Assembly: GCF_024158745.1 (NCBI RefSeq)
Contig: NZ_JAMZAW010000022.1
Span: 1 to 64,000, forward strand
Length of the DNA stretch: 64,000 bases
From: Paenibacillus tyrphae
GTDB taxonomy: Bacteria; Bacillota; Bacilli; Paenibacillales; NBRC-103111
Direction: 5' to 3'
The notes below the pieces were generated by a model. That model searched no databases and was not told the origin of the DNA. It worked only from the letters and a program-made list of their open reading frames with translations. Of this stretch, positions 50,954-59,043 are shown in pieces. Made by a program: the position numbers and the translations under genes. Position 1 is the first letter of the stretch. The number at the start of each line of letters is the position of its first letter.

Positions 50954-51443
50954 TCATGCCGGGAGCGGACACGGTCCTTGAAGCAGCTTCAACCGGGCGC
51001 GGTAAAGCCGGCTCCTTACTTCGCTCTCGTCGACGTTCAAGAGCGAGGCGATCTGCGGAATCGTGAGCTGCTGGCAATACGTTAGCGCCATGACGATACG
51101 GTACCGTCATGACGGACCGCAGCAAGTCGCTATGCCCCGGATGAGCGCTGTCGGCGTCGGTCAACGTCTCCTGCCACAGCCGCTTCCCGGCGGCGTCCAA
51201 GACGGAGCAGGCGATCCTGTCGTCCAGCCAAGCGCGGAACGGGTGAATGTCCTTCCGCTTCAGCGTACGGTACGTCTCGACGAATACGCGCTGCACCGCT
51301 TCCTCGGCCAACGGCTGCGAGCCCAGAATCGCCAGCGCCGTGCTGAAGGCCCGTTGCTCGTACGGACGAACCAGCTCCCGGAACGCCTTTGTATCTCCTG
51401 CTCTAACCTTTTTCATCAAGCTTAATTCATCCGTACGATCCAT
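50954..51443 (-). pseudogene. ECF sigma factor with a frameshift before region 4
   Basis: ATG 51443 follows AAAGGAGG. The first about 110 codons give sigma region 2 (LMKKVRAGDTKAFRELVRPY, AEEAVQRVFVETYRTL). After LLRSVMTVPY (about 51110) the sense moves to the next frame, where IVMALTYCQQLTIPQIASLL, NVDESEVRSRLYRARLKLL form region 4, ending TGA 50954-50956. Kept in one frame the product has an unrelated tail (RHGANVLPAAHDSADR). Its upstream region is nearly the same as that of the ECF gene at 57517. Confidence 0.8.
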
Positions 51444-51460
51444 GGTGTGCCTCCTTTTCA

Positions 51461-51525
51461 TTGCCTTCTCATATTATTAGACAAATAACGGATGCATTTG
51501 GCTTTGAAATGACGAAAAATTTTTT
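51461..51525 (-). promoter_or_regulatory. Conserved upstream region shared with the ECF sigma gene at 57517
   Basis: About 65 bp align with 58072-58136 with few mismatches, including on the leftward strand CAAAGCCAAATGCATC, GTCTAATA and GAGAAGGCAA. Preservation in front of two sigma genes suggests an autoregulated ECF promoter (a GTCTAATA-type -10). Confidence 0.6.
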
Positions 51526-51530
51526 GAGTT

Positions 51531-51568
51531 AAAAAAAATCGATCCGGATCCCCGATAAGGGAACCGGA
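51531..51568 (-). terminator. Terminator of the racemase gene
   Basis: TCCGGATCCC (51543-51552) pairs with GGGAACCGGA (51559-51568); on the leftward strand a run of T follows (51538-51531). Confidence 0.7.
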
Positions 51569-51576
51569 CCGATCGG

Positions 51577-52290
51577 TTACGGCGTTACGGCTAAGTCCTC
51601 GCTTAATGCAAAGTCGACAGCACATTCCGCATGGATTCTAGTTGTATCGTACAGCGGGATACGGCAATCCTCCTGCGATACAAGCATCGTGATTTCCGTA
51701 CATCCCAGAATAATGGCTTCCGCTCCTTGTTGGCTGAGACTATCCATGATCCTTAAGTAAGATTTCTTGGATGCTTCGTTCACGATTCCAAGACAAAGCT
51801 CTTCATAGATGATATCATGGACAATCTTTCTATCCGCTTCATTGGGCACGATAACTTCAAGCCCGAATTTTTCCATGAGTCGGCCTTTGTAAAAATCTTG
51901 CTCCATCGTAAAAGAAGTCCCCAGCAAAGCGACTTTCTTCATGCCATCCTTCACGATTTCTTGCGCCGTTGCATCTGCGATATGAAGCAGCGGGATCGAA
52001 ACCGATTCCGCCACTTCTTGCGCCATCTTGTGCATCGTATTCGTGCATATGACGATGACATCGGCACCGGCCGCTTCCAGTTTACGCGCCGAATCGATCA
52101 TGAGGTTGGTAGCTTCATCCCATTTCCCTTGATGCTGAAGCGTCTTGATTTCTTGGAAATTGACGGAATACATGAGACTTTTGGCAGAATGATGCTCGCC
52201 AAGCTTTTCTTTCACGCGCTGATTGATGATTTGGTAATAGAGCAAGGACGATTCCCAGCTCATGCCTCCAATAAGACCTATGGTTTTCAT
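51577..52290 (-). CDS. Aspartate/glutamate racemase family protein
   Basis: 237 residues from ATG 52290 (GAGGTGC upstream). The two catalytic cysteines are present in IVICTNTMHK and ILGCTEITML; IGLIGGMSWESS at the start is typical of aspartate racemases of the YgeA/RacX branch. It would interconvert L and D forms of an acidic or other amino acid. 22 bp... the EamA exporter gene follows upstream at 52342 on the same strand, so they may be co-transcribed. Confidence 0.9.
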   Translation of the reverse strand: MKTIGLIGGMSWESSLLYYQIINQRVKEKLGEHHSAKSLMYSVNFQEIKTLQHQGKWDEATNLMIDSARKLEAAGADVIVICTNTMHKMAQEVAESVSIPLLHIADATAQEIVKDGMKKVALLGTSFTMEQDFYKGRLMEKFGLEVIVPNEADRKIVHDIIYEELCLGIVNEASKKSYLRIMDSLSQQGAEAIILGCTEITMLVSQEDCRIPLYDTTRIHAECAVDFALSEDLAVTP

Positions 52291-52341
52291 CAGATTAAGC
52301 ACCTCTAACTATAGATATCGTTTACATGACCCCTCAACATC

Positions 52342-53268
52342 TTAAATCTTACTCCGCCAATGAGCAAGACCGTGCCGTTGATTGCTTGCCGTAACCGCTT
52401 TTGTCTTGAAGGCCGAGAACAAATAACATCCGATGATCACCACGCAGCCCCCGACCCCTTGGATCCACGTCATTTGTTCCCCTAAAAATAAAAACGCTAA
52501 AATCACCGTGAATACCGGATTGAAATTCAAAAACATCCCCGCTGTGGTCGCGCCTAGCTTTTGGACCCCGATATTCCATAACACGATACAAACTACGGTA
52601 GAGATCACGCCTGTATATAAAATCGATTGGATAAACGAACCGTTGATATTGGACACGGTGAAGTCGAAGAAGTTGAACGGAAGAAGAACGATAAGCCCGA
52701 ATATCCCGGAGTAAAGCGTACACTTCATGGGCGATGTGTTCTTCATGGCCCATCTGCTGCAAACGGAATAGATTCCCCACACACATACAGAGCCCATCAT
52801 CCATAAATCGCCCGTATTCAAATGAAAAGTTCGAAGCTGATCGACATTTCCTTTGGAAAGAACAAGAATGACGCCAACCAGCGAAAAAAGCATAGAAAAT
52901 ATTTGCGGCATGTTGATTCTTTCTTTTAGAAATAAAAAGGAACAAACGGAAATCGAAATCGTATTCAATGCGGAAATTAATCCGACATTTGTAGCTGTTG
53001 TCCGTTCCAATGCCATAAATTGAAAAAGATTAAATAGAACGACGCCTGTAATTCCCATGAAAAACAACGGAAGAAGGGCAGCCCGCGAGGGGAGTATCGT
53101 TTTTTCCTTCCACCAGACGATGGGGAAAAGACACATAACGGCAATGATCCATCGGATGCTCGTCAACGTCATCGGAGAAGCATGACCCACAAGCGATTTT
53201 CCGACGACAAAATTTCCTCCCCACAGCAAGCTTGTTAATAGCAGCAGCAAAACGTACCTGTTCGGCAT
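52342..53268 (-). CDS. EamA-family transporter
   Basis: 308 residues from ATG 53268 (AAAGGAG upstream); the 421-residue frame starts in the intergenic region and is rejected. Ten membrane helices, two EamA repeats (LLWGGNFVVGKSLVGHASPM; GVISTVVCIVLWNIGVQKLG). Divergent from an Lrp/AsnC regulator and upstream of a racemase: likely an amino acid exporter controlled by the regulator. Confidence 0.9.
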   Translation of the reverse strand: MPNRYVLLLLLTSLLWGGNFVVGKSLVGHASPMTLTSIRWIIAVMCLFPIVWWKEKTILPSRAALLPLFFMGITGVVLFNLFQFMALERTTATNVGLISALNTISISVCSFLFLKERINMPQIFSMLFSLVGVILVLSKGNVDQLRTFHLNTGDLWMMGSVCVWGIYSVCSRWAMKNTSPMKCTLYSGIFGLIVLLPFNFFDFTVSNINGSFIQSILYTGVISTVVCIVLWNIGVQKLGATTAGMFLNFNPVFTVILAFLFLGEQMTWIQGVGGCVVIIGCYLFSAFKTKAVTASNQRHGLAHWRSKI

Positions 53269-53352
53269 GTCATTAGCTCCTTTACCTTTTCGCCGTGACA
53301 GCGAAAAACGGAAGCCATTGTGCACAATGACATTTACATCGAATTCATTAAC

Positions 53353-53374
53353 GATCATATCATTTTTATTGATC
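53353..53374. promoter_or_regulatory. Possible Lrp-type site between EamA and Lrp genes
   Basis: GATCA (53353-53357) and TGATC (53370-53374) are inverted with an AT-rich 12-base spacer; another GATCA follows at about 53383. Located in the 242-bp divergent region. Confidence 0.35.
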
Positions 53375-53510
53375 GGACTGTAGATCATTTTGTAAGATAT
53401 AAATAAATCAAAATAATATAAGTTAAGAATGCCTTCTCGTTGAATTATATTCGTTTTCCAAATCGAAACCGTCCTATTTTCCGAATATTGTAAAGGGAGA
53501 GAAGAATCGC

Positions 53511-53990
53511 ATGGAATCTCTTGTAAGCAAAGTCCTGGACGAAGTGGATATTCAAATTTTGGATCTGATGCAAAAAGAAGCACAGTTAAGCAATGCCGAG
53601 CTGGCAAGGCGGGTGAACTTGTCTCCGCCGGCTACACATGCAAGGGTGAAACGGTTGGAAAGCGAAGGGTTCATCAAGCGCCAAGTCGCGATTTTAAATC
53701 AAGAAAAGCTTGGCTTTGATTTATTATGTTTTATTTTTATGAGCACGAACATCCATCAAGCCGAACAACTGGAAGTGCTGGAGAAGGCATTAAGCTCCAT
53801 GCCTGAAGTATTGGAGTGTCATTGTTTAACAGGAGAGTATGACTATCTACTAAAGGTAGCGAACAAAGACCGCAAGGAATTGGAGAGCTTTATCCGAAAG
53901 CTGAATAAGCTCGGCATCGCGCGAATCCAAACGAGTCTGGCGTTAAGAGAAATTAAATATTCTACCGTTTTGCCTATAGTGGACCAATAA
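53511..53990 (+). CDS. Lrp/AsnC-family transcriptional regulator
   Basis: 159 residues. N-terminal helix-turn-helix (DIQILDLMQKEAQLSNAELA, PPATHARVKRLESEGFI) and the C-terminal RAM ligand domain (VLECHCLTGEYDYLLKV). Binds amino acids and, by position, regulates the divergent exporter and racemase. Confidence 0.93.
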   Translation: MESLVSKVLDEVDIQILDLMQKEAQLSNAELARRVNLSPPATHARVKRLESEGFIKRQVAILNQEKLGFDLLCFIFMSTNIHQAEQLEVLEKALSSMPEVLECHCLTGEYDYLLKVANKDRKELESFIRKLNKLGIARIQTSLALREIKYSTVLPIVDQ

Positions 53991-53997
53991 TATGTCA

Positions 53998-54049
53998 AAA
54001 AGGCTCCGGCCCAAGACATGATTGCCCGAGACCGGAACCTTTCCTTTTT
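53998..54049 (+). terminator. Terminator of the Lrp-type gene
   Basis: AAAGGCTCCGG (53998-54008) pairs with CCGGAACCTTT (54032-54042), followed by CCTTTTT. Confidence 0.75.
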
Positions 54050-54066
54050 CTAACCTTTCAACAAGC

Positions 54067-55107
54067 CTAATTCTGCTTTCCAAACTCCGTATTCAAAGAC
54101 AATCTGTACAACTGACCGCCACTTGTAAAGTTAGCTACGATGGTATCCTTGCCCTCGCTGCTGAACTTATAGTCTCCCCAATCGTCATCTACGGTTAGCG
54201 TGTAGCCTGTCAGATCGGTTCCGTAAATTTGTTGAACGGCGGCCTGTACGATAGCCGTAGCTTGTTCCTTGGTCAACGATTTTTTCGTTTTGTCGCCCAG
54301 TGCCTTCAAAAATTCCACCCGGTACACTTTTCCCGTCTTGGCGCCGATCGTTGCAGACGCCACCCGCTGCTTTCCGTCTTCATCCATGCCTAACGCTTTG
54401 TCATTTCCGGTTACAAGCCGCTTCAATTCCCACACTTCTCTTTCATCGTCACGCTGGAACTCGGCATCGGTGAAAGGCTGATCATCCGCCTTCGACAGCA
54501 GCCCCACCGCCTGCTCGGCCGTCGAAACGGCCTTCGGATCGACATCCGCCAGCTTATATTGGAGGAAGGCGGCTGTCGCTTCATTCTTCACGGCATCCAC
54601 CCTTACAAATTGGCGGTCGTTCGTGGAAAAATGGAAGTCGTTCGTACCCAGCGTCTCATCCCTGAAAAAGGAAGCCTTCTCGAACTTCACATCCGCGTTC
54701 CCGTACAATTGCCGAACGGCCGCTTCCGCCATCGGCAAATATTTGGCATATTCCCCCGTCATTTCGGCAAGCTCGAATTTCACGCTAACCTTCAGCACTT
54801 TGTTCGAGTCGGCGTCGACCGTGACAATCGCATCGCGGGTTTTCGACTGAATGATCCAGTGTACTTTTTTCGTATGATCATCTGCAAAATATTCGTCCTT
54901 TAACGCCTCTTCCAGTTGGAACGATTTGCCGTTGCCGTATTGCTCGACGGCTTTTTGGGCTGCCGTCACATAGCGCTGGTCCACTTTTGCGATCTGGATA
55001 AGTCCGGGATCGTGGAAAGGTTTCTCCACATTTGCGGCGATTGCCGGTGTGGCGGAAAGGATGCTTAAAGCAAGCATCGGTGCGAGTAATTTTTTTGTCG
55101 TTTTCAT
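54067..55107 (-). CDS. Secreted protein with PepSY-like repeats
   Basis: 346 residues from ATG 55107 (GAGGAGG upstream). Signal peptide ends in SATPAIA-AN. Repeating units of the form AAQKAVEQYGNGKSF ... VTVDADSNKVLKVSV, AEAAVRQLYGNADVKFEKA and AIVQAAVQQIYGTDLTGYTL resemble PepSY-type domains and the C-terminal third of the neighbouring anti-sigma protein. 25 bp downstream of it, so probably part of the same ECF-controlled unit. Function unknown. Confidence 0.75.
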   Translation of the reverse strand: MKTTKKLLAPMLALSILSATPAIAANVEKPFHDPGLIQIAKVDQRYVTAAQKAVEQYGNGKSFQLEEALKDEYFADDHTKKVHWIIQSKTRDAIVTVDADSNKVLKVSVKFELAEMTGEYAKYLPMAEAAVRQLYGNADVKFEKASFFRDETLGTNDFHFSTNDRQFVRVDAVKNEATAAFLQYKLADVDPKAVSTAEQAVGLLSKADDQPFTDAEFQRDDEREVWELKRLVTGNDKALGMDEDGKQRVASATIGAKTGKVYRVEFLKALGDKTKKSLTKEQATAIVQAAVQQIYGTDLTGYTLTVDDDWGDYKFSSEGKDTIVANFTSGGQLYRLSLNTEFGKQN

Positions 55108-55132
55108 AGAAAAATCCTCCTCTTTAATCGCT

Positions 55133-57520
55133 CTAGCTTTGCTCGGATTCCATTCGGTATTCCCAAAACTCGCCTTTGGCATTGATCTTCGCTTTGACGG
55201 TCGCCGCCCCTTGCTTCGTAAACGTGTACTCGTTCCATTGAACGTTCGCCCGATAACCCTCCAGATCGAGTCCGAACAGCTTCTTCACCTCCGGACCGAC
55301 GGCTTCCAGAGCTTTCTCCGCCGTATAGTATGGGGTCGCGAAGAGCGTCCGGGCTTTTGCCTCGTTGCCGTATACATCGTCCTTATAGGTTAGGCTGGCC
55401 GACGTCACTTGATGGGTTACCGCTCCGATATCCGCAATGAAACGCCTTCCCGGACCAGCGAGCTCCCATACGTCTTTGAGCGGCGTTTTTACCCGCTCCA
55501 CGCTTCTTATCCGCATCTCCTTGCCGTTCGACAGCGCTGCGTACGCTTGCTCGGCGGCTGCTTTAATTTGCGCGTTCACCTCCTTGGGAGAATATTTTAA
55601 GGCAGCTTTCGTCACGGCCCCCGTGACCGCATCGATAACGACTTCGGCACGCTCGCCGCGAATGATCCATTCGTTCTGATCCTTCGTCTTGAGCCGTTGT
55701 CCTTGTTCGAACCACCCGTTCTGTCCGGGGTCCAGCTCCTGCATCGCCTGCTCCGCTTTATGCCGCAGCGCATCATCCAGCTTGTCGTACGCATAATTGC
55801 GGCGAAGAATAAACGGCTCGCCTGTTGCTTTATCTACGATGGCCATGCCGGCATCCTCCCCCTTCAAATGGAGGAACCACCGGTCGTTCAGCTCGGTCAC
55901 CCCATACATTTCGATAAGCTCGCCGGGAACCAGCTCGCGCATGGCTTTCTCTGCTTTGGCTACGATCTCGGGCTTGTTCAAGTCCTCTACGGTCATATCG
56001 AATGCCCTGGGGACTTCCGACAGCGCCGGATCGGACGACGGTTCGAGCGGAATGCTCCAGCTTACCGGATTGGCCTTCGTATAGCGGTTGTAGGTCATCG
56101 TCACGCGATCGGGAACGGCAACGACGTCCTGAAAGAAAAACAGCGTTCGGTTGCGGTAATTGCCCTTCTCGTCCTGCGATAGCAAAGCCACTTGTTGCCC
56201 GGGAGTCATTTCCTGGCCTTGGCCGTCTTGCAACGCCCACTTCAAATCAAGCGTATCCGCGCCAAGCTGCTGGTCGGCTTCAATGACCCAGCCTTGCCCC
56301 TTGAACGCTTCACGGCCGTCGGACAAGCGCTCCTGGGCTTCCTCCGTTTTCAAACGCGCCGTAAAGGCCAGCTTTTTGCCCTCGGTCTCCTTTGTCAGCG
56401 GCTGCTTCATGACTTCCTTCAGGTCAAACGAGACGGAGAAATCCTTAGCCATCCGCTCCACCGTGTACACCGTCGTTAATTCAAGCTTCAAGTCTTTGGC
56501 ATCGCTGAAAGGCAAGAAAGGATGCCAGAAGCGCATTTTCCCACTGCTGCCCTGCCCGTTTGCAAATTGTGGAAGGGTGTTTTTGCTTCCGATGGCCAGG
56601 TCATACAACGGTAAAAAATCCTCCGCTGCAATCACGCGGCCTTGCCCGTCCTTAATCTGGTAACGGAAGGAAGGGTCGACTTGATACGATCGTTTCCACT
56701 TCTGCGTTTCATTGACTTGAACAAGCATCTCCGACTTGCTCGGTCCGTGGCGGAGCTGAAGGAAGTCGAGACTGAATCCGAACGGCGACTCATACCGTTT
56801 GTTCAGTGGGATGACCGCGGACGACGCCTTCGCCTTTGCCAGATCGATCGGCACGTTCAGATGCCATTTCCCCGAAGTCTTTCCGATTAGCGTTACATTG
56901 AAATCGACGAAGAGCTTGTTCGGAATATCCGCCAAGGACTTCACTTCTTTCCCGGGTGCGACTTCATCGAGCGAAATGTAAAGCATCAGATCGTTCCCGA
57001 CTTGTTTCCACTGCTGAAATAGATTTAACTCCTTCCCGTTCTCATCCGTAAACGTATATTCGTTCACGTACGGGTCTTGCTCGGGATCGGTCGGCGTAAA
57101 GTTCTCGAACAACAGGTCCGTATCCAGCGGCTTCCCGTCCTTTTCCAGTCCGTACACAATCGACAGGCGGAAGACGTCGTTCACCACTTCCTTGACCTTG
57201 AGCGTAATGCCCTGATCCGTCACCTCGCGGTTTACCGGCTCGGCGAAGCCTTCGTCCGCCGCTTTCTTCAAGCCCTCGTCCACGTTATAGAAAGTAAACA
57301 ACGATTTGACATACGAGGCGAAGGTCGGAGACGTAGCTGCCCCCAAAGCGACAATCAAACCGGCGCTTGCCGCAGCGATGGCCGCCGTCTTGGTCAGCTT
57401 GCTTCGCCAAGTGCGAAGTCCAAGCTCCCGCCGGGCCTGCTCGATCCCCAGCCTGCTCCGCTCGCGCAGCTCCCGGGGGATTTCGATGGATTCGATTTCT
57501 TCGGTCACTTTGTTGCTCAT
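55133..57520 (-). CDS. Large DUF4179-type anti-sigma protein
   Basis: 795 residues. Residues 1-44 are cytoplasmic, charged and helical (EIESIEIPRELRERSRLGIE), a membrane helix follows (about 46-68), and the rest is extracellular: a DUF4179-like domain (FASYVKSLFTFYNVDEGLKK, VKEVVNDVFRLSIVYGLEKD) then PepSY-like repeats (VAKAEKAMRELVPGELIEMY, AEQAMQELDPGQNGW, AEQAYAALSNGKEM, AEKALEAVGPEVKKL). The gene overlaps the ECF sigma gene by 4 bp, the usual sigma/anti-sigma arrangement. It is much longer than typical members. Confidence 0.83.
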   Translation of the reverse strand: MSNKVTEEIESIEIPRELRERSRLGIEQARRELGLRTWRSKLTKTAAIAAASAGLIVALGAATSPTFASYVKSLFTFYNVDEGLKKAADEGFAEPVNREVTDQGITLKVKEVVNDVFRLSIVYGLEKDGKPLDTDLLFENFTPTDPEQDPYVNEYTFTDENGKELNLFQQWKQVGNDLMLYISLDEVAPGKEVKSLADIPNKLFVDFNVTLIGKTSGKWHLNVPIDLAKAKASSAVIPLNKRYESPFGFSLDFLQLRHGPSKSEMLVQVNETQKWKRSYQVDPSFRYQIKDGQGRVIAAEDFLPLYDLAIGSKNTLPQFANGQGSSGKMRFWHPFLPFSDAKDLKLELTTVYTVERMAKDFSVSFDLKEVMKQPLTKETEGKKLAFTARLKTEEAQERLSDGREAFKGQGWVIEADQQLGADTLDLKWALQDGQGQEMTPGQQVALLSQDEKGNYRNRTLFFFQDVVAVPDRVTMTYNRYTKANPVSWSIPLEPSSDPALSEVPRAFDMTVEDLNKPEIVAKAEKAMRELVPGELIEMYGVTELNDRWFLHLKGEDAGMAIVDKATGEPFILRRNYAYDKLDDALRHKAEQAMQELDPGQNGWFEQGQRLKTKDQNEWIIRGERAEVVIDAVTGAVTKAALKYSPKEVNAQIKAAAEQAYAALSNGKEMRIRSVERVKTPLKDVWELAGPGRRFIADIGAVTHQVTSASLTYKDDVYGNEAKARTLFATPYYTAEKALEAVGPEVKKLFGLDLEGYRANVQWNEYTFTKQGAATVKAKINAKGEFWEYRMESEQS

Positions 57521-58053
57521 GAAATCTCACCTCTCGTTAAACGTTGCCGGAGCTTGTTCAAGCCTCGGTACAGGATCGTCTTGGTCGAGCCAAGCGGCAG
57601 ATTCAGCAGCTCGGCAATCGATTGGATCGTATAATCCTGGTAATATTTCAGCATAATGACGCTTTTCTCGTTCGTATCGAGCTTCTCGATCAAATCGTTC
57701 AGCGTCACCGAAAGGGCAATTTCCTCGTCGCCGCCGTCGTCCCGGCCCCCACTCAATTGTTCCGCATCTTCCGATTCGAACGGAATGATCTTGTTCCGCT
57801 GCCTCAGCACGTTCATGGAACAGTTCATTGCAATTTTGATCAGCCATGTTTTAAAATATTGCGGCTCTCTCAAGCTTTGGATCGATTTGAACGAAAGATA
57901 GGCGGTTTCTTGCACAACGTCCAGCGCGTCCTCCTTATTGCCGACGTGGACGTACGCCGTCCGGTAAATCGTCTCTTCGAAGTGCTGGAACAATTGTAAA
58001 TACGCTTTGTCGTTGCCCTTTTGCGCCTTCTTGACTAGCTTTTCTATATCCAT
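57517..58053 (-). CDS. ECF RNA polymerase sigma factor
   Basis: 178 residues from ATG 58053 (GGGGGTGA upstream). Sigma region 2 (EETIYRTAYVHVGNKEDALD, VVQETAYLSFKSIQSL) and region 4 (SVIMLKYYQDYTIQSIAELL, GSTKTILYRGLNKLRQRL). Controlled by the DUF4179 protein whose gene overlaps it. The region upstream (58072-58136) is shared with the broken ECF gene at 51443. Confidence 0.93.
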   Translation of the reverse strand: MDIEKLVKKAQKGNDKAYLQLFQHFEETIYRTAYVHVGNKEDALDVVQETAYLSFKSIQSLREPQYFKTWLIKIAMNCSMNVLRQRNKIIPFESEDAEQLSGGRDDGGDEEIALSVTLNDLIEKLDTNEKSVIMLKYYQDYTIQSIAELLNLPLGSTKTILYRGLNKLRQRLTRGEIS

Positions 58054-58071
58054 GCGGTCACCCCCGGCTCC

Positions 58072-58136
58072 TTGCCTTCTCATACTATTAGACCATGGAC
58101 AGATGCATTTGGCTTTCGATGGCGAAAAATTTTTTC
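58072..58136 (-). promoter_or_regulatory. Shared ECF-type promoter region
   Basis: Nearly the same sequence as 51461-51525. Leftward strand: CGAAAGCCAAATGCATC, then TGGTCTAATAGTATGAGAAG. Likely the autoregulated promoter of the sigma/anti-sigma operon. Confidence 0.6.
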
Positions 58137-58177
58137 AAAAACGAAAAGCCGCCTCCCGGAAAAATGCCGGAGGCGGC
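58128..58177 (-). terminator. Terminator of the fad operon
   Basis: GCCGCCTCC (58148-58156) and GGAGGCGGC (58169-58177) form a perfect 9-bp stem; the leftward strand continues TTTTCGTTTTTG. It lies after the SCP2 gene and just before the ECF promoter. Confidence 0.85.
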
Positions 58178-58212
58178 CTGCCATTCATGATTTTGCTAAT
58201 CCAATCAAACAA

Positions 58213-58533
58213 TTAATACGCCTTCAAAATTTCCTGAAGCTTCAAAGCCAAGCCGACACGCCCGTCCACTTTGAGCGAGCCGAGCATAAACGCCATTGTC
58301 GTGTTCAAGTCGTTGCGAAGCAGCTTAACGAAATTGGAGGCTGACAGCTTCAGCGTGCAGTCGGCCGGATGGGGCGTTCCTTCCAGTACTTCGACGGTGC
58401 CGGAATCGAAGCGGACCTGAAACGGCTCGTTTTCGTCCAGCTCGAACTGATACACGTAATGAAGCGGCCGGATCGGCTCCGGATTCGCCTGCATCCGCTC
58501 TACCATCTCCTGTAAGCTTTCCTTGACCGTCAT
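58213..58533 (-). CDS. SCP2 sterol-carrier-like protein
   Basis: 106 residues from ATG 58533 (GGAGGGAAGG upstream). SCP2 fold: FQVRFDSGTVEVLEG, ADCTLKLSASNFVKLL, AFMLGSLKVDGRVGLALKLQ. These small proteins bind lipids or acyl chains. Last gene of the beta-oxidation operon, so a fatty acyl carrier role is likely. Confidence 0.9.
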   Translation of the reverse strand: MTVKESLQEMVERMQANPEPIRPLHYVYQFELDENEPFQVRFDSGTVEVLEGTPHPADCTLKLSASNFVKLLRNDLNTTMAFMLGSLKVDGRVGLALKLQEILKAY

Positions 58534-58584
58534 TTGCCGTCCTTCCCTCCTTCCTCCTAAATGATAATGCCCTGTCACTCCGGT

Positions 58585-59010
58585 TTATTCGGTCCCCCGC
58601 CATTCGACGATACGGAACGTTCCGGTGCCGAAGGCGCAGAGCTGCCCTTCTTCGTTATACACATGCCCTTGCGCGGTGATCATGCGCCCCGAGCTGTGTA
58701 TGATCTCGGCGGTGACTCTCATTTCCCCCTTGGCGATTGGGGCCATATAATGCAGATTCAGGTTCGTCGTGACGACGTTCTCGTTCGGCCTCGCAGCCAT
58801 GGCGACAAGCCCCATGGCGGAGTCGAGCAGCGTAGCGTGGACGCCGCCGTGCACGATGCCGATCAGATTATGATGATGCGGCTGGATGCTCAGCGATACG
58901 GCCGCCCGATCCTGAGCGAACGTATCGATCCGGGCTCCGATATGTTCCCAGAACGATCCGCGTGCCGCTTGTTCCAGGCGTTTGATAAATGCCGATGCTT
59001 GATTGTCCAT
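58585..59010 (-). CDS. PaaI-type hotdog acyl-CoA thioesterase
   Basis: 141 residues, single hotdog domain: HHHNLIGIVHGGVHATLLDS holds the active-site HGG and Asp, and TTNLNLHYMAPIAKGEMRV follows. Hydrolyses acyl- or aryl-CoA, perhaps relieving CoA traps in beta-oxidation. 33 bp after the ligase gene. Confidence 0.92.
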   Translation of the reverse strand: MDNQASAFIKRLEQAARGSFWEHIGARIDTFAQDRAAVSLSIQPHHHNLIGIVHGGVHATLLDSAMGLVAMAARPNENVVTTNLNLHYMAPIAKGEMRVTAEIIHSSGRMITAQGHVYNEEGQLCAFGTGTFRIVEWRGTE

Positions 59011-59043
59011 ACCAGGCCCTCCCGGAAATAAAATGTAAGCGTC

